DNA of 64,000 bases from Sinonovacula constricta (Eukaryota; Mollusca; Bivalvia; Cardiida; Solecurtidae): positions 18,169,513 to 18,233,512 of the forward strand of contig CM017561.1 in assembly GCA_007844125.1 (NCBI GenBank), read 5' to 3'. The notes beneath the pieces were generated by a model that was not told where the DNA came from, made no database searches, and saw only the letters and a program-made list of their open reading frames with translations. Positions 1 to 13,000 of this stretch are shown here, piece after piece (position 1 is the first letter of the stretch; each line of letters opens with the position of its first letter). Position numbers and translations under genes: made by a program.

Positions 1-834
1 AGTCTAGAGGCAACATTTATGACCCTTTCTTCAACAGAGTTTGTCAGAATGTTTGACAATGAGTTTGTTTCTTGGTCACATAGAGTCAAAAAAAGTTCAC
101 TAGGTCAGATCTTAGAAAAAACTAGTAAACATCACAGGGGCCATATTTATAACCCATTTTTCACCAAACTTAGTCAAAATGTATGTCTTTATGAAATCCT
201 AGATATATTGGTAACTTGGTTATGTTGAGTGTTCAAGAAGGTTACTATTTCCAGTCCTAGAAAAAAAAAACATGAGCAAACTAGAGGCCACATTTATGGC
301 CCTATCTTCCTCAAACTGTTTGTCTGTGAGAAATTTTGAGAGAGCTCTTAATTGGGTTACATGTGGTCATTAGGTAGCTTCCTAGAGAAAAAAAACTTGT
401 TAATCGCTTTAAAGCCACATTTATTTCACCTAATTTGGTCAGAATGTTTGCCTGCATAAATCTTGAATAAGTTTGTAAAAGGGTCATGTCTGCTTAAAAA
501 AGTAGGTTACTCGGTTAAATCCTAGAATAGTCTTATTGTAGCAGAGGGGTATTTTAATATTTTTAATTAGTGTAATTACTTTTGCTTTTAATTAAGTGCA
601 GTCTGTTAATTTGGTCTTCGCGCCTTTTTTATACAACGTAATTCTATTTTGAATTACGCTGGTCAGTCCGCCGCCAGTCGTCAACCTAACTGCTTACTTA
701 TAGCAATGTCACAAAGAGTGAGAGATACAGAGTCCTAGGACCCATAGTCCTTGACGTACATGTACTTGATAAAATGTGTATAATATTTGTCTGTCTTTCT
801 CTTTGTGTCTGTCACTTCTCTTTCTCTACCACAC

Positions 835-900
<66 letters not shown>

Positions 901-1038
901 GCCTGCCTGCCTGCCTGCCTACCCTCCTCTGTCTCCCTCCCTCTCTCTATCTATCTCTCACCCTTACTCCCTACCTCCCTCTCACTATCTGTTTACCTGT
1001 GTCCGTTTAATTGTCAATGGCTGAACATGTTTTTGCAG
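1..1038. other. Intron or upstream flank of the DD3-3-like gene, non-coding
   Basis: No coding exon is supported here. Positions 1-530 hold four loosely similar stretches of roughly 140 bases, each with a phrase like 'cacatttatggccc' followed by 'gtcagaatgtttg', so this is probably a decayed tandem repeat. The conserved N-terminal part expected for a DD3-3 protein was looked for and not seen, so the first exons should lie before position 1. Confidence 0.5.
837..920. repeat. Tetranucleotide microsatellite (GTCT)n passing into (GCCT)n
   Basis: About sixteen perfect GTCT units are followed by about five GCCT units. The run is open in several frames and produces spurious Cys/Leu/Ser-rich ORFs, one of which runs on into the real exon at 1039. 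Confidence 0.95.
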
Positions 1039-4000
1039 CACTACTTCCAGAGTAGCCCATTAGTGAATAGAGAGGTTGGTAGAGGAGACAGTCAGATCTC
1101 TGTGGAATGGACCAATCAACATGGCTGTGGGGGCAACGAGGACACAGACCCTCAAAAACAGAATTGTAACATTGTTCTACAGATGTTGTGTGAAGATGCG
1201 GATGATAATAATAAAGGTAAATAAGGACTAAAATTTTAATCATTATTGAACTGGTTTAAGTTCCTAGATGCATTACTTAACAATTTCCTTACACCAAAGG
1301 CCAAGCATAAAATCTTAACAACAACCCTGAAGATGTCATTACTTGAAATAAAAAATAAAAAATTACAATTTGGGGAATAATGCCACATACCAGTACATGC
1401 TTTTAGAAAATATTGAAGGTGACCCCAGAAAAGTAAATGTTACCTCACTGTTATGTTATGTGGCAACAAGAGGGTGTCAGTTGAAAATTTCAAAGATATA
1501 GCTGGTTGAATTGTCAGACAGGAAGGAGAGGGTGTGATAAATATGGGTTGTACTGTGAGTGCAGTTGTATATATCTGATTTACCACTGGACAAGTTGTAT
1601 AACTAATTTAGATGTGGAATTGTGACTTCTAACTGCTCTGATGATTTTATTCCTCTGGGTGTTGGCAGGAGTTCCAGTCTGTACCAGCAACATTAGTATC
1701 GCCACCTCTTCTGCTATAACAATTACCATTACAGTCACTACCACCACCACAATTATCACCACTACCATTACCACCACCAACACCATTACTACCAACATTT
1801 CTATAACTACCAATGCCATCATCATCACCAGGACAAACATCAACTCCATTATAATCACGACTACCAAACGCACCTCATCATAACTACCATTAACAACAGT
1901 CACTACCACCACCACCACAAATACCTAACACCCCAACTACCATCACTACCATCATCACTAACATTATTATTACAACCACCATCACTAGGATCCCTGCCAA
2001 CTAGCACTATCATCATAATTTTCAAGCATTCTGTTAGAGATCTTATCAAAGCATCTCTTGCAGTTTACATTTATTCAGGGAAAAACATATATGTGCTTAT
2101 ATCAAAACTATTTATTAGACTTTCTGCAATATCTCACTTTGTGTTAAAAGTGTTTCATGAAGTCACATGTCTAGCACTATTCCTTTGTGCTTGTCAAAGT
2201 TAGGTACTTCACGTGCAGTCTGTGCATAAATATGCCCTCAGTGATATGGCTTGGCTGTAGTTTATAAGGGATATATACTGGAGAAATCAAGCTATTTGAT
2301 TGGACAAGCGAGGGACGGTATGGTCTAATGTATGTACAAATGGTTGTGTTGGTAGATAGAAAAAAGATGTTATGAGGGGATATTTAAGGTAGGATATAAT
2401 TATATAACTGTCTATGTTACTATCTGGAAAGGAGAGGGTATGAGGTTGTATAGAGGCAAGGTATAATTATATAACTGGCTATGTTTCTCTATGGAAAATA
2501 GAGGGTATAAGGTGGTACACAGGCAAGGTGTACTTATATAACTGGCTATGTTGTTATATGGAAAGGAAAGGGTATGAAGTGGTATTTAGGCAAGTTATAA
2601 TAATATAACTGGCTATGTTGTTATATAGAAAAGAGAGGGTATGAAGTGGTATTTAGGCAAGTTATAATTATATAACTGGTTGTGTTGCCATATGAAAAGG
2701 AGAGGGTATGAGGGAGTACAGAGGCAAGGTATAAATTATATAACTGGTTGTGTTGCTAGATGGCAAGGAGAAGCTAAGAGATGGTACAGACACAGGTCGT
2801 ATCAACTACAGTCCCCCTAACTCTCTTAGTGAGACAGAACAGCAGAACAAAGACCGTCGCAAAAACAACCTGGAGCTAAACAAGGGCATGCAGGAACCCT
2901 GGGAGTCATATGACGCCTGCTATGTTCGCCAGAGGAACAATGGTATGGCACTTATCCCTCTTCAAATACTTAATACAGTTTTATAGATCTAGATTTTGAA
3001 GAGATTGTTTATACAATATTACTCATGTATGACCATTTTGTCTTTATGTACTGTACTTTCTCCTTTGAATAAAAATACCCCCAAAAAATATTTTGATTTT
3101 TGTATCTTAATAATTTTTCTAAAAAAAGTGTTAAGTTATGTACTTTATTCATGATCAATCATCATTTTTTCAAATGGTTAAACATGTATTATATACATCA
3201 AATATGCTTTTAGCGATTCTCAGTTGTCCAAATGCAGCTGGTCACAATTGACTTCATATGTAGATGAACTTATGATTGAAATTGGAGCAGTACATTATTT
3301 GAAAAAGAGCATTCATAGAGTCCCTTCCTTTGTGTGCAACAAAATTATATAGTCCTATTTCAGAAATATGACATTTATAAATTTTTGAACTTGTGAAATA
3401 GATTTTGTTAAGTATTTTGATTTGCAAGCTGTGAAAGATATTATTGGTGAGAGGAGAAATGTTATGACCTCTCTTGTCAACCTGGCTCATTTCTAGGAAC
3501 TCATTGTTAAACAATGCATTCCTTTCTAGCCATGACTTTGTTGTCTTGTTTAAAGATAGTTGAATATTGGTGTACTGATTTCCATGGCTACTAAGATTTG
3601 TTATATTATAAATTATAGATTTTTATACTCATTTTACTGAAAAACACTTTTAATCAATAAAGTAGTGAAATGGGAAAAAACAACACCATGCTATATCTTA
3701 AAAAATCTTTCTTTATAATACTCAAATACCTAATTTCAAGCACAACAACAAGATTTGGCGCAAAGTCATGTAAAAAAATCATTGTCTACCTGTGTTTGGA
3801 CTATTCATAAATTATGTTTCTAATACTGTTGCCTTCGTTTGGATTCACAGGACTATTTGCAGCAGATCAGGATCTTAAGAAAAACAAGCTGGGTTACAGC
3901 AGTGCCATTCACACACGACAGGAGAATAATGGTAACAACAGATATGGATATGAATGTCCAGAGGAGAGGGACTACTTTCCCTATTGGCACCCATCACCAT

Positions 4001-7000
4001 GGAAGGATATCGCTATTCTGGCAGAAAATAGTTCCATGTGCAGGTATGTGTTCTTCCTTCAGACATACTGCTTATTATATGAAAAGTTATGTAGTGTTGT
4101 AGTAAAGTTTGCAGGATGTACAATATTTTTAGTTAAAACATAAATCAACATTTTACCTTTTGCAGACACAGCGAAAAACCTAACAAAAATATGAGAAAGT
4201 CTAATCAGCAAACCTTCTGAATTGTTCACACATGAAAGCTGTTATTTACTGTCATCAACAAAACAAAATTTATTTGTTTCAAAAGCTGCAAAAGTACCAA
4301 TAAAGATGTCTCCACAAGACCTTAACTGTTTGCTTTTTGAAAATACTAATGATTGTCTTTGTTGTTATAGTTAAATGCTGTTTCATCTCTGAAATCATGT
4401 ACTTTTGATTCTTATTTCTAAAGCATGTACACCAGCAAGAGCTTTAACATCCAGCCATACCATGAGTGTATAGAGTTGTGGCCATCTGGCCTGAGGAAGT
4501 CATACTCCAAATGGAACAATGAGACAGAATGTGTTGCCAATGGCGGCAAGTGGAAACTACTGTACAACTACCTGGAGAAAGCTCGAAGTATGTTTTGTCT
4601 TCTAGAAGATAAGTTAAAATTTGTTTTGTGTCAGCAAAATAGCAAAAAATAAATAAGCTATGAATGAGCTTTAACAATCGACTATTCAGGAATTATTTAT
4701 TTAAAAGAAGAATGCTATAGAAGATTAAAATAAAATAAAATCTATGTTAAGCCATGGATGCTCTAAATGTTACAGAAGCAGAAAAATCAGTTCCACAAAG
4801 CTATCTGTAAGTTTATTAATGTTAAGACTGGATATCAGGTAATTTTTTATGCTTAAATATCTTAGCACTAAAGAGAAACACACACAAATATAACCCATGT
4901 GTAAACAAGCTTGTAGTCATTTGCAACAAATTTGAGAGAAGTTATCTTAAACTAATGAAACTCCATGGCTTTTTCTCTTGAAAGAAACACTTAGAATAAA
5001 TGAAAAAGAGTAAGATAGTCATATCTGTCCAAAATGCACAAACATTTGTGATAGGAGTGGATGGTAAAATTATCTTTAAAGCTTTATCATTTTTAAGGAA
5101 TCCCATGGAGAATATGCTTTTAGAAAGAAGCCGACTCAGCCCCTCAGTAAGGGGGTTTGAGTCCTTGTCAGCGTGAGAACTTCCATTTTGGGAAGTCTTC
5201 CAGCTGACCTGTCTAGCCCATACAAATGTCTGGGGTCTTCTTAAAATTACCTTGACTCTACCATTATGACCATAATTGTGTCAGGACAATGTGACAGAAA
5301 ACAAACAAATAAACAAACATTACTGCCTATGCAAAAACTGATTACTTTAACTGTATTGGTGCATTGAGCACACATGTATAGAAAGCAAAAGTTTACACAC
5401 ACAGTGAAGGCACATATACATTTAATTCAGCTTTTGGTAGCCAACAGTTGTGTGAACAACAGAGCAGCAAAAATGTGAAGTTTGTGTGGGCAGTGCCATA
5501 TGACTCTGTAGATGGTTCCACTCCTGAGTGTCTAGTCAGCCTGAGGGAACCAGAATGTTATGAGGCACCCTGGTCCAGGTCAGTAAAATTGTGGGCCGGT
5601 GTCTAGACTGTAACCATAGAAACATTAGTCCATGAATAGAATAGTACATACAATGTACTCCTACATAAGTGTTTGAAATTTATTGATTTTATTAAACAGG
5701 AAACCAGGTTTGAAATGCCTATGAAACTGAAATTTTATTGCAGTCTCACATATGTTTGATGTCAGTAATTGATTACATTTGACAAACTAGAGACTAAGAA
5801 GCAAAAAAATAATTGTCATATTTAAGTTTAATTTAAATGCGTAACTTCCTGTGCCAGACCCTAGCCCACCCTTTAGATTTAAATTTTGCAAGAGCAGACA
5901 GCCAAGGTTATTCAATAGGTTTCTTTTTAAATTTATAGTCCAGCAAGCATGCTGATTTTTTTAATTGTGGCTTGCTTGTAGCATTTTGTCAAAATTATTG
6001 TAATTAACAATGTGTTTTTAGAATTTGTCTGATGACCTCCCACATAGGGTCACATGCATAATTAAACCATGATCACCAGTGTTTATGTACATGTAATAGC
6101 TTTTTCACAAAACTATTATAATAAAATGTATACGGACTTGTCTCCAGGTCAAAACCTAAATTTTCTAATAAACCTCATGTTAAGGTGTTACATTTGACGC
6201 TTCATGCCTGAACAAATTGATGAGTGGTTGATTATCTGGAGCAGTGTTTTTGATTTACTTCAGATAAAATGTAAATTTTGTATAAGCAAATGATATATGA
6301 ATAAGCAATTTGATATAAAGCAAAACAGTTATATATAATTATATATATATATATAATTATATATAGATCATTGTTTTGCTTTATATTAAATTGCTTATTA
6401 ACATATCTTTCTTGTGAAGAAATTTTATAAATAGTTTTGGAACATTGTTTATTTTCCTTTGGTTCCCATCACCCGGTGATTTATGCACTTTCACTGTCCT
6501 GCTTTTTTTGGCACCTGAGTTTTTCTTATCCCTGTTTGTCGTGTGTCATAGCACATTTGCTACAAAAATGCAGGACAGTTAAGAATAAAGATGCCAAATT
6601 AAAGAATTGAAGATGAAGGTTTTTTGCAAAATCTGATGCAACATGTGATTTGTTTGATTTCCACATAGAAATTTTTAAACAATGCAAGACTTCTTTGGTT
6701 GAAGACCTGTTGTATGTTAGTTTGACAGGGGTTTAAGGAACACACATGATTACAGCCCAATTCATTACACGGCTTTTACATAATGCCTGTGCACACTTAT
6801 ATGCATTTTCTATAGAAATGGAATAATACCAAAGTAAAAAATGATAACTATTATTTAATGGTAAATAAAAGTAAAATTAACATACCAATTAAACCTTTAC
6901 GTCAGCTTTACAGTGTATTTATGTTTCAGGTCCAATCACCTTGGTAACGGACGGGGTGGACAGCCTCTAACATACCTGTGGACATTGCCATACTTTCCTT

Positions 7001-10000
7001 CAGGTCATAATCAAAGATGTGTTTTCAGAATCAGGTAACAGAAATATAAGCATTTCCCGTAAAGAGTCATTGAATCCCCAGATTCTCAGTTATTGTTCAA
7101 CTTTGACAACCTGATGACAATCTAATGTCACAAATTGCAGAAGTTTGCATAATGTCATTAATTACAGTAGTTACCATATAAACAATCTTTCTGGTATGCT
7201 TCTGTTTCCTGAATACATATGTTATATAAACTACTTAAATACTGAATACATTTGATAAGACAATTCAAATTATTTATAAGTAAATCTGTATTTTTTTCCT
7301 GAAAACTTTGCAAGCAAATTATCAGATATCAAGTCACATACAAGATGAGTTAGGTGTTTATGTTGTCATGGCAGACTGTCATCGTTGGTGGGTGCATCTT
7401 TCTTATTCCTAATCTGGAAATAGCACAGGTGCCATTATACTGCTTCATGATAAATCACTCCTGACTGCTTAGCCATCAACTGTAAATGTTCCAGATTAAG
7501 AACTTAATCTGGGAAGGCCTTTCAGCTGACCTGTGTTGGGTCATTGGTTCTACCCAGACATTTGTCTGGGGTTTTTCTCCAGCAAAATTGCTAGACATCA
7601 CTGTAATGATCATAATTCGTTGTTGCGATGTTTTTCATAAACAAAAATAAAGATTTTTCTAAATTTAACATGACTTTTTAGTACTAAGGCTAGTTGGCAT
7701 AATTAGTTTAAATTTTATTGAGTAATGACCTTTTGTTATATAAATTGATCAAACATAAAGTCTGTGATATTTCTTGTGAATCATTTGACGGATTGAAATG
7801 CAATGTCAAGACATCACTTGGCATGGTTACAATAACTTTGGCAAAGCAGAATCCTTGGTTATTCATCATCTTCTATGATAATTATAATAAAAAAAAAAAA
7901 ACTTGTTCTTCCCCATCCACAAATGACTGCCATAAATTTTACATTGTTTAAAGAACTTAAGTTGTATATCTCACAAGTATTTGTTTATTTGTCCTCATCT
8001 TTTAACTGTTTATATTTGTTTAGTGACCCTATGTAACTAAATATTGTACAGGTATAACATCAGCAAAATTAATTGTTTATTTGTCCTCATCTTTTAACTG
8101 TTTATATTTGTTTAGTGACCCTATGTAACTAAATATTGTACAGGTATAACATCAGCAAAATTATTTGTTTATTTGTCCTCATCTTTTAACTGTTTATATT
8201 TGTTTAGTGACCCTATGTAACTAAATATTGTACAGGTATAACATCAGTACTGATGACTATGATCCCTACAATACCAATGGCAGCTCAAATGGGGAGAACT
8301 CACCTGTTAAGGACAACAGCCAGGTAGAGGTGGTGACAGGACAGAAACTCCAGATGGCCCTCAACACCGACCAGACTGGCAGGGTATTCCAGGTGAATGC
8401 CAGTTTAAACATCTCATCCTATCAACAGCTTGTACTATTTTTTTTTCATAACAATGGTGAAATTTGGTGACATTTAGATTTTGATTGGTGAACTGTAGAT
8501 TGTAGGACAATTGCCCCATTGGAAAATTGTTCATTTAGGACTATTGTCTCTAAAATTCTCTGTTAAGATGATTTACCCTATGACAGTTGCCACTTCGAAT
8601 GTTTGTCCTTTAAAATGATTGCCTTTAGGATTATAGTCCCTAGAAAAACAATCCTAAGGGACAATACTCAGACATGTGATCTTTCCCGATTTCACTGGGA
8701 GACTCCCGATATCAGGGGTCTGTCTCACACCTCACGAAGAACACCCTGTGACAACTTTTTGATATGATGTTATATCATTATCTGGGTAATCCGCTCTGAC
8801 GTCAATATCTATTTTTAGCAGAGATCACTATCTTGCTTATTTATAGATTTTAAAGAATGAACAATTAGACTGATTTTTTTTTGCCACCTGTACTGTCTTA
8901 ACAATGAAGGTAGTCTATAAAGTTGTCTCTACTACGACTAAAGTATGAGTTTTGCAGAAATGATTGCATTGGTAAGATATTGTTATATGTATTTGATATA
9001 GGCAAACTGTTGGATACCACCTTTAAGGGCTGTAATCCTTGGGGGGAAAATCCTAAGAGACAACAATCCTTAGGGACAACAATGAACGTTTTAAGGTGGA
9101 CAAAAATTTCTCCCATGAAATTACCATGTCTCTACATCAAATGAAACGCATTTTTCTAGTTCCATTTTTGCTCTTTCATCTGAGATGAAACAAAAACAAA
9201 ATCATTTATAGTTAGTTTGCTGACAATAACCTCAACAAACAAACATTTATACATATTCTTGCTGATGAACTCCTGTGACACAGTGTATTTGTTACAATCA
9301 AATAAGAAAATATGTATATGGCACAAAAGGCTGACCAAAGCCATAGAAATTGGTGTTTTTTTTGGGACCGACATTAATTTGAATAAATTGTTATGCTCAG
9401 TTTATGCTATAGATGTATATAAATAGTGGGCTGGTTGCAATATAAAGTAAAGCATGAAGATTTCATTATGATCAATGGCCCAGCAGAAAGTCAAAGCCAG
9501 AAGCAAGTTTTACACAATATATTTTATTTAAAATAATGTTACCATGTTACAATTTATTACAATATTTATATTTAAAAACTAAAACTAACTAAATTTAAGT
9601 CAAAGCTGATCCAAGGTCTATTGAAATAGTCAATGTACGTGATAAAAGTCCAGTCTCCTTTTAAAATCCAAAATAATTATGCAGATGTCAATATTATCAC
9701 TACAAATTCAGAAAAATACATCAACTGTAATTCAAAAAATATATTGCTGTTATTTAAAACATGTATTCACAATTAATATTTTCATCTTGAAGGTCTAATC
9801 AGGTATAATGTAAAAAAAGACAACAACCCCATTTATTAAAGCTAAGAATATTTTAGAATGTACCAGTCCTAAAATATGACCATTACATGTTACAATTTAA
9901 AGTCTTAAAATGATGAATTTCAAAGAAAAGGTCTCAAAGTGGAATACCACAAAAAATCAAGAGTTTTATTTTTGCTTCTTTAATTTAATAGCCTTTTATT

Positions 10001-13000
10001 GACTTATTATTCAGCAGATATATGCAGACGTTATTCTAAGACAGTCAGTGATGGCTATGTGTTCTCTTTTTTGCAAAAATACCACACCTAAGCAGGTGAA
10101 AACATATGTTGAAGAAAGTTTTTGTATTGATCTTTTATTGTGTCCTCTGTAATAAATTAACTGTGTGTTCTTATAGGACCGATCTCATGCCTTTATTCTG
10201 ATGCCTCGTTCAAAGTATTTGGAGGCCTACCGCATCTACAACGTGAATGTTCGTGGGAAACATGGCAACATAGTCCAGGTGTACCCTGCCGTGGAGTATG
10301 ACTTCGTGCCCAACAATCTCATAATCAAGCAGAATGACTTGGTTCATTTGCAGTGGACAGGTGGGTGTTTATACTTATCTATAAACCAGCTAAGCAGGAA
10401 GTAATTAGGTTTAAACAAAAAGCATAGAACCTTGCCAGTTTGCCCTGGGAACAGTCTGGTCTGTTCTGGTTTGATTTTCTAGCAATATATAACGTTATAT
10501 ATGAAGGTTACTGTAAATAGACAACTAAGCGTAAATATGTGCTATGAGCTGATGTAGCAGGAATATATTTAGTCATGGTTGGGTATTGTCCACATTGCGA
10601 GAATAGGTTGTACATTAAAGTTTCAGTATAAAAATTGAACCAGGTGTAGTGTCCCTTGATAGCCTTTCACATTCATAGCTGTATCAGCAGCAATAAGTGC
10701 AATGCATGCTTAGATAGGTATGTTTTATTTTATGATCCCAACTGTTGAGATCTTCAATACAATAGGAAAAAGTCATGCAAGCCAGTTGCTGGCAGGTCTT
10801 GTTGACAATTCTGATTGTCTGCTATGTATCACTGTATCTGAAATAGTACCTTTAACTAAAACTCCCTAACATCATTTACTAACCTCTGTTACCAGAATTT
10901 CATAAAAACCATCCTTGGCTGCAAATATTACTTCAAAATAAATACTTGATTTATTTTTTCATACATTTTTTATCGTTACACATACATGCATGCATGCACA
11001 CATACATGTACCTAACTATTATATGTGTATTTCCAAAGAATGGAGGACATAAACATAATTATATAAATTCTTCATATTCTGTAACTACGACAGAATATGC
11101 AGCTACTTGTCTTATCATAACTAGAATCTTTGAAATCATTTAATTGGATCATTAATACTGCATAACTTTATTGGCATAAAGTCACTTCATTTAAATCGTA
11201 AAAACATATGGTCTTGCCAAAGATATACTGTACTGTTCAGTATGCTGTACCTTTTATCATACATAGAATTCTTCCCTCAAATAGACTTAAACAGTTATCA
11301 TACATAGAAAGTATTTTTTTATGCACTCACTGATTGTAGGTTCCAACACCCACAACAATGGGCCAGATGCAGGGGATGGCCAGCAGGGAAGTGATGGTCA
11401 GGGAGCTGCTGGTAGGAGGTGTTTTTTTGTTTCATCACACCGACACTCTTATGGACATATTGGTGTGTCCAACAAATGGTTGGTGAAGGGAGACCCAAGA
11501 CATATGTCTGGGATAAGCTCTGATTCGCTGCAGGTCAGCTAAAAGAGCTCTGGACAAGAAAGTTGTCACCCTGTCCAGGACTTGAAGCCACTGGGTGGAA
11601 AGCTGTGAAGTACAGCAACAAGTCAGTGACTATCACTGCAGGACCATGGGCGCCCCATGTAGATAGGATGTAGGAACACTGTTGCTGTACACAGTCATGT
11701 GTCCCCGCTGGACTATTTACTATTTTCACTGTATGTGTCTTTAAACAAGCTCCTGATTGAGCCATAAATGGGTCTAGATACAGACTGTAGATGTGAGCTA
11801 GGAACCAGGTAAATAAGCAGAAACTGACAGTTCAACTTGTAAAACCAACACTTGAATCAGTCAAACTGAAATTAAACCATCTAATGAGTCATTGAAACAA
11901 GCCCAAATCAACATTTCAACCAGATATAGCATAACATCTCAGGTACGGAAGGCCCCGGATTTGATCGAGGGCTGCGAATACCAAAGTCATTAAAAATGGT
12001 GTTGATGAAGCTCCATTGCTTACACTCAAGCAAATATAATGGTAGTTTCATGACTGGTTGGCCTGGTGTCAGGATAATGTGATTGGGTGAGGTATCATGC
12101 CAGGTGTTCACGGCATGCTATACACAGTGAAGGCAGCACTATATCTGTTTCAAGTGGACACTGTCTCCAGATAACTGAAATACTGTTGGTGGGACGATAA
12201 ACTCAATAAACATAAACAAACGTAACATCTGACCAGCCAACACTAACATTTAAATCAGGTTTTTGGACATTTGAATTAGTGAAATAAAAATTAAAACCTT
12301 CCCATCAGACAATTTAACCTGTCCATATTTGGCCATTTACAGATGTTTTTTTCTTTCTCAGGTACTGACAGAATCAACATTGCCCAGATTAAAGATCTTA
12401 ATGAAAACTTCCCTCTGCCATTTGAGCAGACAACCATGTGGAAGAATGCAGAAGTGATGTGGATCGAACATGGAAAGACTGACATTTCCGCCAAAGATCT
12501 GGCACTGGGGTTTTCTTCCTCGGGATATTACAGGTAGCTCAATAACTCTATTGTTTCAATTTTAATGTCTTTTATTAAAGATCACCTATTTCAAAGCTAA
12601 ACAAATTTCACTGTTAAACTACCACTACTTAAAAAAAGTATTTTTAGAGAATACTAGGTAGTGTCAAATAGAAAAAAATATTATCTCACGAGGCTGAGAC
12701 AAATGTTTATCTTGAGGCTTCTGTGCAATTTCGGTTTGTCATGCCGGGAGATAACATTTTCTTCTTTATTTTTATTTATTCTGGCATCTGGTTTATAAGC
12801 AAAGTGTTGTTTAATGTTTAGATCTCTTTTTGTTTTTTCAAAAATGCCATTTTAAGTTTGGGTATTATGTTTTCATACACGCTTAACTAAAAAAGCAAAA
12901 TTAAAAATCCTTCGTAAAATATCATCCGTAAAAGACGTAAATATATGTAAACCTACTCGTAGCCAATGTCATTTAAACTTCATAGTAGGTGCAACACTGT

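Noticed and set aside
787..1224. 145-residue plus-strand ORF from the microsatellite into coding sequence
   Set aside because: Only the part from 1039 is exon; the rest is a GTCT repeat read through the intron, ending at a clear acceptor.
1580..1918. 112-residue Val/Met-rich minus-strand ORF
   Set aside because: Produced by the degenerate ACC/ATC trinucleotide repeat.
4774..4806. Small extra exon of the DD3-3-like gene (would read [10 protein letters not shown])
   Set aside because: Exon 4 ends in phase 1, and entry here puts the segment out of frame with a stop; joining exon 4 directly to 5431 keeps the frame and the family motif order.
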